From the NCBI GenBank assembly GCA_963575745.1, contig CAUYUJ010002769.1, positions 127,501-191,500 on the forward strand: 64,000 nucleotides of DNA, in the 5' to 3' direction. The notes beneath the pieces are model-generated. The model was not told the origin of the DNA, ran no database searches, and worked only from the letters and a program-made list of their open reading frames with translations. The position numbers and the translations under genes are program-made. Below, piece by piece: positions 53,631 through 62,966 of the stretch; position 1 is the first letter of the stretch; every line of letters starts with the position of its first letter. Source of the DNA: Prorocentrum cordatum. Lineage: Eukaryota > Sar > Dinophyceae > Prorocentrales > Prorocentraceae.

Positions 53631-53834
53631 ACAAAAGTGGAAGAAACCACCAAAGAACTCAGAGTCATCGCGAATCGACCGCCTCCCCCTCCCCCCGCCA
53701 ACCTCCTTATCGCCCGTAGGGTGATCCTATCGGTATCACGAGACAGTTTGTTTCCTTGGTGTCGCACGGGTGATTATCCAATGGATTTCAGGCGTGCGAC
53801 CACCATTCTCAATGTTCTTGTGTGGGAGCGGTGA

Positions 53835-54446
53835 TGTGATGCGTGCTCGCACGTCGGATATTGTAATCGTTTTTTTGAAGAGGAGCCAATTGATTGGGCT
53901 TGGTCCCGCATCTCGCCCGCATTCCTTGACAACTTGTGTTGGCGCTGGCTGCGTGCGGTTGTAGAAGATTTTTTCATGAAACGCATGGGGGCCCAAAAGG
54001 TGTTGGCGGATCCGTATTCCAAGGAACATCGCTAACTGCAAGCTGCCTCGTGTGGACCCGGGGGCGTAGCGAATAATGGGAGAAGAGTGCGCGGACACAT
54101 GTTTCCAGGAGTTGGATGTAGAAGGACCTTCTTCGCTACTACTCGGGCTGTGAATGGCGAGCGCGCTCACTGAGCGTCCTGTGGCAGTGTCATTTCAGAT
54201 GAAGGTTGCCCACGGGCGCTTGCAACATGCCACCGTGTACTGCAATTTCCATGTCGGGCGTCTTGCGAGCACAGGCTTTGCAGTCTCAGGTCTCGTGGGA
54301 GAGGATGACCGCAAGTTTTTGTAGACGCGGCATTCACGCAGGCAGGCGTTGCGCGATGGATAGCTAGGTCGGCTTCTGCCCGTAGACATGCTCACAGTGT
54401 TAATGTCCCTGCCTTCATTCTACCGCAGCTGTTGATGCAAGTGTAG
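53835..54446 (+). pseudogene. Coding-like fragments of an unidentified protein
   Basis: Three plus-strand segments have clear protein character. S1 is 53835-54035 (CDACSHVGYCNRFFEEEPID, then WAWSRISPAFLDNLCWRWLR), ending TAA. S2 is 54199-54324 (MKVAHGRLQHATVYCNFHVG, then RLASTGFAVSGLVGEDDRKF), ending TAG. S3 is 54324-54446 (DAAFTQAGVARWIARSASAR), ending TAG. S1 has a CxxC..C start like a zinc ribbon and is Trp-rich. The segments are in different frames, so they are either exons with unplaced splice sites or a frameshifted dead gene. I recognise no family. The minus strand of the same region is also open but less protein-like. Confidence 0.4.
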
Positions 54447-55035
54447 GCCGATGCATCGGGTACGTCTTGTACGAGCTCCGGAAGAAGGCCCTGAAACCTC
54501 CCCCACCCTTGGCACCGCTCATCTCCGTCCATGCACTTTCCCACCTACTGTGCTCGCCCCTGGCTACCCCTTGTCCGCCTCCTCTCCGCTCTCAGCAGGG
54601 CTCGTGTGAAGCCTGGACATATGCAGTCAGACCTTGCGTCGCATTGCCGACGCCTCACTTCTTCGGGGAAGCAAACATATTCAACCCTGGGGCAGCACGA
54701 TTGTATAGGTGCCGCGCCTTGGCCTAAGAGGCAGTTCCTTTTGCATGTGGTGTTACAGTCGCCCTGACACATAGACCCCATGCCACCCCAGAAGTGAGGG
54801 AAATACATGGCGAGTTGACTGTGTCTGAGTTGCCAAATGCGCCATTCGGAATTGAGCTGCAGTGGCGTTCATGCTCGCGAAAGGTTGCAGCCGTCTCCTG
54901 GAGCCGTCAAAGTCCGCCTCTCTTTCATCCTCCCTGCCAGACAACCGATGTATGTTTGTTACGACATGTGGCACGTTACCAGGGTCCTCGGATCGGAAGT
55001 CCACACCCCTTCCCAATAGATCACGCGTCATCCTG
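54447..55035. other. No gene found
   Basis: Unique DNA of moderate GC. Short frames in all directions, nothing recognised. Confidence 0.45.
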
Positions 55036-55148
55036 AGTTGTTTTCTGACAGCCCTGGGGCCCCGAGAGGGCCCCCAAACGTCCGAAACAGATGACTCGCC
55101 TCCGTTTTGACATCTTCAAGACGTTGGATGTTTGGGAAGCCTGCCTGA
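55036..55148 (-). repeat. Dispersed repeat F5, minus copy
   Basis: The minus strand reads GFPNIQRLEDVKTEASHLFR. The plus strand at 61905-62020 reads DFPEIQRIEQIKAEVFLNFR. Weak nucleotide match, clear peptide match. Could be a repeat or two exons of one family. Confidence 0.4.
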
Positions 55149-55154
55149 TGGCGG

Positions 55155-55372
55155 AGGAGGAGGAGGAGGAGGAGCGAGGAGGAGGAGGAGGAGGAGGAGC
55201 AAGGAGGAGGAGGGGGAGGAGGAGGAGCGAGGAGGAGGAGGAGGAGGAGGAGAGCGAGGAGCGAGGAGGAGGAGGAGCGAGGACGAGGACGAGGAGGAGG
55301 AGCGAGGACGAGGAGGAGGAGGAAGAGCGAGGACGAGGAGGAGGAGGAAGAGGAGGAAGAACAGGAGAACGA
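55155..55372. repeat. GGA microsatellite
   Basis: GAGGAGGAGGAGCGA and ACGAGGAGGAGG variants for about 215 bases. Confidence 0.95.
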
Positions 55373-55631
55373 GGAGCAGCGCGGAGGAGCCCGGAGGAAC
55401 AAAGAGGGGCGATCTGTGGGGGAGCACGACAGCCCCGCCCTTCTCCTCGAGGCGGCGGATCTGAGCCCAGCCCTCCGACGCCGTGCTTCTCTTCTTCAGC
55501 GGGTGGCGGCAAGAGGCCCCCGCCCCCCCTTCCCCAGAGCCGGACAGACCGCCGCGGGGTCGCCTCACAACGAGCTGGGCCCGACCGAGATTTGGGCGGA
55601 ACGCCCGCGGCGAACACGTTCCCAAAGACAT

Positions 55632-55692
55632 GGTCCTCCTCCTCCTCCTCCTCCTCCTCCTCCTCCTCCTCCTCCTCCTCCTCCTCCTCCTC
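55632..55692. repeat. CCT microsatellite
   Basis: About 20 perfect CCT units. Confidence 0.95.
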
Positions 55693-57332
55693 AAGGCGCA
55701 GGGCTTTTGCAGTTTCCAGCCTTCGGCGCCAATCGCCAGGGCGTTCAACAAAATTGCTCAGGATGGAGAGCTGGCCCATGGGGCACGAGGAAGGGGCCGG
55801 GGTCCTCACGAGTCACTCAGTCACGATGCATGTCTGAACCTTCCAAGAGGCTCTGGCGTCCCCCGCATGGTCCCGCCCAGGCCTGGACGACTGTCTGCAG
55901 AGGTGGTTCGTCCGATCTTTCGTTCGGGGTCCTTCGTGGAAGCCCTGTCTCGAACAAAACTCGGACATCGGATGTCTGTGTCACGACGTCGGATTATTAC
56001 GAGTAGAAGGGCCCGAGGTTCGTCAGTGTTCGTTCTGGCGCAGGTGCTGCCCGTCAGGACGGACGTCCCCGGAGGTTTCCGCAGAGTTGCTCAGAGTTCC
56101 CCAGAGGTCCCGTGGAGGAGCACCCTGAGTTCCCCGGAGTCGTCCAGAGGCCTCCAGGAGCCCAAACAGAGCCAGACGTTTCAGAACCTTCCAAATACGT
56201 CGAATCATCTCCTCGAGCAACGAGGTCAACACTTATTAGCCCTCCCACGCGCATCACCAAGGGGGGGCAACTCGGGGCCTCGTGCGCCCCAGCAGTCGCG
56301 CCCACCTATCACTCGCTCGCTTCGCGCGCGCGCGGCAGGGTCCAGCGAGGAGCCGGCAGCACTTCTGCGAGCTCGTGAACATCGTGGTGCTCGGGGGGGC
56401 CCAGGCATCCTTCAAGCCAAGTCACGTGTACCCTGCACTGCGCTGTGCGTTGGAAACTCTGTTTTCAGTCATCTGCGCAAGGCGAGTCCGCCGCGGGGTC
56501 TGTTGCGCAATGCTGCTGGCCCCCTGCCAGTAGACCTGCACAGTCTTAAGTCTACTGGCGAGTCCAGGCTACCGCGCCGTGGCACTGCTCGGGGGACCCC
56601 GCTATTCCTCGTCGCCTTCCTCCTTCTCCTCCGCCTCCTCCTCCTCCTCCTCCTCCTCCTCCTTGGTTTGTCCAAGTGTTGGGCCAGCCTGGAGTCCCGC
56701 TGGGGCCCCGGCGACGCCAACGAAAATGACCACAGGAGGAAGCGCAGCTCCTTGGGAAAGGGGTCGGGAGCCGCGGGGGGGGCCACGCCACGAAGCACAG
56801 GTGGCGCCGGAGGAGAGGGTCGGACGGGGCTAGGGCGAGGATAAATCCGTTCCAGAGCGTTCCTCAGAGGAGGAAAATGTACCCATACCTCTACCCTTCC
56901 CCCGGTTTCCCCATATTTGGGCCTCTTCGGAGGCTTTCTCGTCGCCACCGCTGGATTCGCCTCGAAATTCTGGTCAGAACGCACCCCGGGAGAGGTTCGG
57001 GGAGTATCGGTACCCGCACCTTTTGGTTTCCCCAATTCAGGAACGCTCCCAGAGCGTGTTGGAACGCTCTGAGAAGGCCGCGGCACCCGAGGCATCTTTT
57101 AGAGCCGCTGGATCTCAGAGATTCTCGATCTATCCTTACCCGAATTCATCGCCGTCGTGGCTTCGTCTTAGAGGGGGGCACCCATCCCCGCGACCACGAC
57201 GGGGGGTGGGCAGGACGACGCTGATGGAGGATGACGATCGAAAACTAACCTGGGGGGGTGGGGGGGGGCGTCACGCAGCAACGCCCTAGGCGACGATTGC
57301 TATGCTGGGTTCTGGGCCTGCTCATGTCTAGG
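55693..57332. other. No gene found; short CCT run
   Basis: A CCT run is at about 56632-56663. The rest is unique GC-rich DNA. CCTCAGAGGTTCC-like and GTTCCAGAGCGTTCC repeats occur near 56850 and 57050. Several Pro/Arg-rich frames, none convincing. Confidence 0.5.
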
Positions 57333-57533
57333 CCTCCTAGATGGGGCCCGGGCAGATGTGGTCGGAGGATTGCGTGGATGCGCTCGATGTGTCGACGATT
57401 CATCGACGGCGGGGCTCGATGTGGAGACCGATTTTCCCCACGCCGACGTCGCGGATGCGTCGCCGACGTCGCCGATGTATTGGCGATGCGGCGAGATCCT
57501 TCGACCCCATCTATTCGGACCCCATCTAGGAGG
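57333..57533. repeat. Foldback element family F2, copy c
   Basis: CCTCCTAGATGGGGCCCG at 57333-57350 is inverted at 57516-57533 (CGGACCCCATCTAGGAGG), 17 of 18 bases. Inside are GTCGGAGGATTGCG and GCGAGATCCTTCGACCCCAT as inner arms and GACGTCGCCGATGTATTGGC repeats. Total 201 bp, complete. Confidence 0.9.
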
Positions 57534-58273
57534 GCTCTATCATGGGCCTCGTCGTCGTTCGCATTGGGATTACTTGGTCGACCTCTCCAGAGTCTGGCCC
57601 AGCGGCAGAAGACTTTCCTTTCCCTTGTCGCCCCTCCGCACCTCTCTCCTGATCGGCATCCTGCACTACCCGGGGCATTCGCTGGGCTGCGGCCTCCTGG
57701 GGGAAGCCATCCTCCTGGTTACGGCTGGACGCGGCTCCGGGGTTGGGAGAAGTCTGGAGGCCCGAGCCGCCAGATGCCCAGGTCGTCCCAGGGTCTGGCA
57801 TCGTCGCCGAACGCCCCGTCTGGCGGCTCGATCTTATCCAGTCCGGGCGCGTTTCGCGCACTTAAGTCTCGGCCTCCTCGAGCTCGTGGGGGCCGCTCTC
57901 GGGGTCCGGAGCCCGTGTGGTGCCCCAGGCCAGGTCTTGAGCGTCTTTCGTCCGGGGGGACGGCAGAGGGGGCCCAAGAGGGAAAGGCGGCGTACCTCCT
58001 CCGCGGCCTAGTGACCGTGGTCGCAGCCTCTTGGGCCCCTTTTTACAGGACCGGTACAGTAGGACGCAGTCTTGCAACTCTCTCGATGCTCGAGGATCGA
58101 TGGTCGGGGTTCGTTTTTTGTCCTCCCTGAGTGGTGGGTGGTTATTGATTTTTTTTTTTTGTTTATCCTCCTGGGGAGGGGTCGAAGGGGGGGGGGAGGG
58201 GAGCGGGGGGGGTGTTTATCCACCGCAACGAGGATCATGGGTAGCTGGCGGTGGCGTCATTGGGGGGCCCCAG
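57534..58273. other. No gene found
   Basis: A plus frame 57258-58130 crosses F2 copy c and is therefore not a simple gene. T10 at 58149 and G-runs near 58180-58212. Nothing recognised. Confidence 0.45.
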
Positions 58274-58452
58274 ACGGTGTGGTGACCACACCGTGAGTTG
58301 AGTCAGTAGGGATTCGGTGTCACCGCACGGTTTTGGGATTCGGGTCCTTCTCCGAGGATATCTGGGGTAATTTGGGCCTCGAGGATCCCAAAACCGTGCG
58401 GTGACGGACCGCGCGGTGAGGTCTCTTGGGGGTTCGATGTCACCGCGCGGTC
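58274..58452. repeat. Cluster of three perfect hairpins
   Basis: ACGGTGTGGT-G-ACCACACCGT at 58274-58294. GTCACCGCACGGTTTTGGGA(T) at 58319-58339 matches its exact inverse at 58385-58405 (21 of 21). GACCGCGCGGTGA at 58407-58419 matches its exact inverse at 58440-58452. All share a CACCGC.CGGT core. Confidence 0.95.
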
Positions 58453-59540
58453 TGTCACCAGTCAGTTTTGGGACCCCGAAGTAACGCTTTGCGCCCGCGG
58501 GGTCTGCGCGTACGGTCAGGAATGGCTACGATTGTAAGGATTCCAAAGGAGAAATTTACGTCACCAGCGGGGGGGACCCAGTGACCGCCAGCACGTACGC
58601 AGAACAGTAAAACAAACTGCGGCCCAGTGGGTGTTAGTATGGCCAGGGCTCCTCCGGAGTGTATTAATTAATGCATGCGGTTAAGGGGGGGGGCTCTAAA
58701 GAGGCTCCCCCCCTCTCACCGAAGAGCCTCTCGGAAGAGCCTCTTGGGCCACGCGACGCAATGCAGTGCAAGCATGAATTGGGCAACTCCATGCTATACG
58801 TTACTGTGCGCCACATGGAAGGTGCCGAAACAGCGGCCGACACGCGGAACTGTCAAACAGAATTGTCTAACAGATTGTCGGCTCGCCTCTTGTACGTTCA
58901 CACGATGCGGTCCAGGTCAGAAGGTCGGCAGACAAATAACTACCGCCAGCGCGGCAGTGCGGGGCGCCGCGGCTCTTATTCGGACACCGGGGCGGGCCGA
59001 CAAAGAAACGCGGGCCAGGCAAGGGGCAAAAACGGGCAGCGAGGAGCCGAGGAGGGAGAAGGGGAGGGGGAGGGGGAGAGAGGACGACAAGGAAGGACAG
59101 ACCGGGCCGACAGACGGACGGACGGGGGGACGGGGAGGGGAAGCTGAGCAGGCTGGGAGAGGGAGAGCACACCACGCACAAGGGCAAGGAAGGACAAGGG
59201 GAAAGGTTCTCTCTTGACGCCGCCACGTGGCCGAACGCCAGATACCAGCAGGCATTATGTGAGTGGTGGCTGTGCCACGTGATGTATACCATTCGGCACA
59301 TCCCAATGTGTCTTGGGACCCCCCAGGGGGCATAACGTAACAAGTGTAATGATGCCCACCACGTGTGTGAATTCATTTTTCTTTCAGTTCCATACGTCAC
59401 GTGACTTTTTAACTCAATGTGTATCGGAGCGCCCAAAGCACCCGACGACGACGGGCCGCCCTCTGCAAAGGGCACCTCGTCGAGTGACCGCTGAAGAGGA
59501 AGCGGGGGGGGAGGGGTGAGTGAAACGAGGGCGGACGTGT
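58453..59540. other. No gene found
   Basis: G-runs near 58570 and 58685. The plus frames at 58671-59217 are Arg/Gly-rich and run into an A/G-rich tract (59030-59160). No family recognised. Confidence 0.45.
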
Positions 59541-59670
59541 TGGAGGAGGAGGAGGAGGAGGAGGAAGAGGAGGAAGAGGAGGAGGAGGCGGAGGACGGGG
59601 GAGGGAGGAGGTAGGTGCACGAGAAGGAGGAGGAGGAGGAGGAGGAAGAGGAAGAGGAGGGGGAGGAGGA
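59541..59670. repeat. GGA microsatellite
   Basis: GGA units with GAA interruptions on the plus strand, split by GGTAGGTGCACGAGAA at about 59610. Confidence 0.95.
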
Positions 59671-59856
59671 CAATGAGTATGTGTAGGGTGGAGTAGGCTT
59701 CTTTGGGTTCGACGGCTCTGCTGTGGAAAGCGTGACGTTCCCACACCCAAAATCCCTGGACGTCCTGGGGTCTCAGGGTTGGGTTCCTTGTGGAAGGTTC
59801 CTTGTGGTCGAGCTCCTACTGTACCTGCTGGCGGGCGGGATCTGGACCTGGAAGCA

Positions 59857-59860
<4 letters not shown>

Positions 59861-59905
<45 letters not shown>
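59861..59905. repeat. GTC microsatellite
   Basis: Fifteen GTC units. A related CGTCGA run lies at 60056-60085, just before the GNAT exon. Confidence 0.95.
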
Positions 59906-59911
<6 letters not shown>

Positions 59912-60124
59912 AGCGGACGGCACCCGGCGAGCTAGCGGGCCAGGCAGAACCAGGCGGGCGAGCGGGCGGTCGGGCAAACGAGGACGGGCGAGCGGGCGGC
60001 GCGGCGAACCCTCACGGGGTTGGCAGCCAGACGGGGAGGTCGGCGACGCTGGCGAACGACGTCGACGTCGACGTCGACGAAGACGCCGACGTTGGTGAAG
60101 GACGACGACGACGCCCCTCCGCAG

Positions 60125-60907
60125 GTGCGCCCCGAGCAGCGCGGATGCGGCGCCGGGCGGCGGCTCTTCGAGGCGCTGGAGCGGGACCTCGAGACGACCG
60201 CCAGCAGAGAGGCCTTCTTGTCGGGGGGGGCGGGGGCGGGAGGAGTCAGAGCTCACGGCCAGGAGCTCGAGCAGGAAGCACTGCAGAGGCATAGACTCTC
60301 GAAGGTCTGTGCAGATTTTTCTTGGATCGGCGCTGGGGGCCCCCCGGCGGCGCCTCCGACGCCGCCCCAGGCGCGCTAGCGCTGCAAGAGAGGTGGGTCC
60401 AGCGGCCAGCGCGGATCTAAGAACTCCGCGCGGACCCTGGAGGCCTCGCCTTGCCACCGATGTCTGCGCACCTCCTCTTGTCGGACTTCTTCCGGTCCTC
60501 AAAGGGCCAAGAGGTCATGATAACCATATCACTTGGGATGTCCAATATTGTCCAGATCCCCTCTGGATCCACACGGGCTCACGAAACGAGTGCCACCATA
60601 TATTCCAGAATTCATGAGGCGCATCCTGAGCCAATCGCATCATGCCATCGATCTCGTCCTGCCTTCCTCATCTTATTCCTCCCCCCCATTCTCCGTCGCT
60701 GCCCGTCGGTGCTCGCACCCTGCAGGCTCGCGACATGCGCCTCTACGTCGCGGAGCGGAACGGGGGCCCGAGGGAGTGGTACCGGCGCATGGGCTTCGAA
60801 GATGCAGGCTGTTCCCAAGCCTCTTCTCCTCGCCGGGGCACCGTGACGTGGATCATTTTGTGGTCCTCTCCAGTGACTTGGGCGTTGCCGGGGTGGGGTG
60901 GGCGTGA
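60125..60907 (+). CDS. GNAT-family N-acetyltransferase gene, partial and split
   Basis: GNAT enzymes move acetyl from acetyl-CoA to an amine. Piece A, after CTCCGCAG at 60124, encodes VRPEQRGCGAGRRLFEALER. The RGCGAG fits the RxxGxG/A pyrophosphate-binding motif A. Piece B, after CCCTGCAG at 60725, encodes ARDMRLYVAERNGGPREWYR then RMGFEDAG, the beta5 / motif B part (LYV..N......WYRRMGFE). Piece C, one frame over, is LFPSLFSSPGHRDVDHFVVL and ends at TGA 60905-60907. A and B are joined through about 500 bases containing foldback F1 copy d. B to C needs a one-base shift, so this is either an error, an unseen micro-intron or a pseudogene. The N-terminal half is not found. Substrate unknown. Confidence 0.5.
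60305..60435. repeat. Foldback element family F1, copy d (between GNAT pieces)
   Basis: GTCTGTGCAGATTTTTCTTG then GATCGGCGCTGG on the left; CCAGCGCGGATCTAAGAACT then CCGCGCGGAC on the right. A GC-rich centre lies between. It is the most diverged copy and lies between GNAT pieces A and B. Confidence 0.8.
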
Positions 60908-61419
60908 TGGGTCTGGTGACATCAGCGGTTTGCGCCTGCTGATGCTGGGAATGGTCCGGAAGAGCTACGACTGGTCGGATATCCAGATCACGCCAGCGTC
61001 AGAACGTTACGTCGCCGGGGGGTTGGGGGGGCCAGTGACGGCCGTTGCGCCGAACAGTGTAAGAAGGCTCTCCTCGGACGCATGTGTCTTCCATGGGGAG
61101 AGGGGCGACTGGAGGCTGGCACGGAGGACGCAGGTTTGCCGCGAGGGTCTCGGAGGCGCCAGTCTTGCCCCGGGGAGATGCGAGACCACGGGCACCCCGC
61201 CCTGGAGGGGGGTCCTCCGGGCGCACCTCGGGACGCCCATGGGGGGCATCAGGGGCAACGACCAGGGAGCGGCTCCGGGGAGCGGGCATCGACCCCCTTC
61301 GCCCATGCATCGCGAGGAGGGGCCTGGGTGCTCCGCCCGCTCAGCGGAACGTGCGGGGTCGCCATCGAGGTCCCAGTGTTTTCCTCCTCGAGCCTGTCCT
61401 CTATCTCGCAAAAAAAAAA
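60908..61419. other. No gene found
   Basis: GC-rich, with frames open on both strands and no recognisable motif. A run of nine A at 61411-61419 directly precedes F1 copy e. Confidence 0.45.
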
Positions 61420-61576
61420 CATAAACACAAACTGTTGGCGCTCTGCGCGGATTTCTTGGATCCGCGCTGGGCCCCCCTGGCAGCGCCTCCGGGGCCGCCC
61501 CTGGCGCGCTCCGCCCGCTGGGGAGGGGGGTCCAGCGCAGATCCAAGACATCCGCGCGGAACGCCACAAGTTGATG
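61420..61576. repeat. Foldback element family F1, copy e
   Basis: CATAAACACAAACTGTTGGC then GCTCTGCGCGGATTTCTTGG on the left. CCAAGACATCCGCGCGGA then ACGCCACAAGTTGATG on the right. It is followed by CTTGTGCCGTTTCTTCTTCT and, 20 bases later, CATCAG, a possible 3' splice site. Confidence 0.9.
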
Positions 61577-62119
61577 CTTGTGCCGTTTCTTCTTCTCCTG
61601 CTATCGTTGCCCATCAGGGCAAGGTCTTGGCGAGTACTGTGTGGCCAGGGCCTGGGTCCCTTCAAAACGCCTCACTGGGGGGTCCGTCACCTTGGTGCGG
61701 GCTTCCAAGCTGGCTGCCCGGCTGCCCTCCCTGGACCTCCCTGTGGAGGCTTTTGGAGGCCGGAGGCCCGAAGTGACCACAGCGGCCGCAATGCGCCAGG
61801 CTGGCAGACCGAGCAGGTCGGGGGCGAGCAGGTGCGCTTCCTGCGGATGGTGCGGCGCCGGCAGTGAGACGCGGCTGCTCTCGATCATCTTCAGGGCGTG
61901 GGTTGGCCTTGCTGACTTCCCCGAGATCCAGCGCATTGAACAAATCAAGGCGGAGGTGTTTCTCAATTTTCGGCCTCTGGAGGCCCTCGGCAGGCCTTGG
62001 GACCGCGAAACATAAGTCAGTATGAAAAGGCGGTCCTGGGGATTGGGTCGAGACTTCGAGGACCCCGAATTGAAAAAACACGACATCGGATCTCTGGGGT
62101 TGGCCTCGCTATCTTCGAA
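61577..62119 (+). other. Coding-like stretch with repeat F5, plus copy
   Basis: After CATCAG at 61618 a frame (GQGLGEYCVARAWVPSK) is open to 62015 and ends with DFPEIQRIEQIKAEVFLNFR, matching the 55.1 kb minus-strand peptide. Family unknown. Bases 62060-62100 look like a partial inverted copy of the same motif. Confidence 0.3.
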
Positions 62120-62337
62120 GCCTCCCAGATGGGGTCCAAGTGGATGGGGTCGAAGGATCGCGTCGCATCGCCGTTGCATCGCCGATGCGGCTCGATAGGG
62201 GATCTCGGTTTCCTTCACCACGACGGCGCTGACGCATCGCCGACGTTGGCCGTGCATCGCCAATGCATAGGCGATGCATCGGCGATCGATGCAGCGCGAT
62301 CTTCCGACCCCACCTACTCGGACCCCATCTAGGAGGC
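62120..62337. repeat. Foldback element family F2, copy d
   Basis: The left 43 bases, GCCTCCCAGATGGGGTCC, then GATGGGGTCGAAGGATCGCG, are inverted at the right end (CGCGATCTTCCGACCCC, then CTCGGACCCCATCTAGGAGG). About 37 of 43 match. The centre has GCATCGCCGATGCGG and GGCGATGCATCGGCGAT. Complete at 218 bp. Confidence 0.9.
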
Positions 62338-62739
62338 CCCTACATCTTCGCCCAGTGCTTGTGTTGTCCAGTTCACCCACCAATAGCACGCAGCCTGTGT
62401 TGGCCCTCATCGCACCTTCCGCATCGTATGGAAGGGCGTCGGCGCACAAGCACACGTTGGCGCTAAAACGCGTTCTGAGGATAGTGGATCTTCTCTGCGG
62501 CCGCTGCCTGCGGCGGCCTGCATGTATCATCCTCGCTGCCTACCCACTGCGTTATTCCAGTGGCCGCTTGGCATGTTATGCACCTCCCGGGGTTGCTGGC
62601 GGCTTCGCATGCGCGTTCGCTCCCATAGCGAATTGTTTTCCGACGAATCAATGTTGGCCGACCCCGCGCGCTTTTTTTGCGTCGTGGGCGCGCGTCCGAA
62701 CGGCAGAGTCTATGTGTTTTCCATACTGCCATTTACTGC
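62338..62739. other. No gene found
   Basis: Unique DNA. A frame continues out of F2 copy d but its first 80 residues look non-coding. Confidence 0.4.
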
Positions 62740-62966
62740 CACACTTCGATGATGGCAGTTTAACAGTGGTTATTCGTGGGGAGGGTTCTTCAAGGGCCAG
62801 GACTCGGCGCGCAGCATCAGAGGCTACGCGAGCTGCTGATTCTGCGGAGGGATATGAGACTCTCTTGGGGGGTGTGGACCTCTGCGCTCACGGGAATGGA
62901 AGGGAAGGACGTGCAGAAGCCAGGCTCTACGAGTCCCTGCAGCACAACTGCAGAAGTGATCGTGTA
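62740..62966 (+). CDS. Possible internal exon, function unknown
   Basis: A frame encodes RAASEATRAADSAEGYETLL, then GGVDLCAHGNGREGRAEARL and YESLQHNCRSDR, followed by CGT|GTAAGT at 62964-62972, a good 5' splice site. It could start after GATGGCAG at 62758. The minus strand is open too. No family and no neighbouring exon found. Confidence 0.25.
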
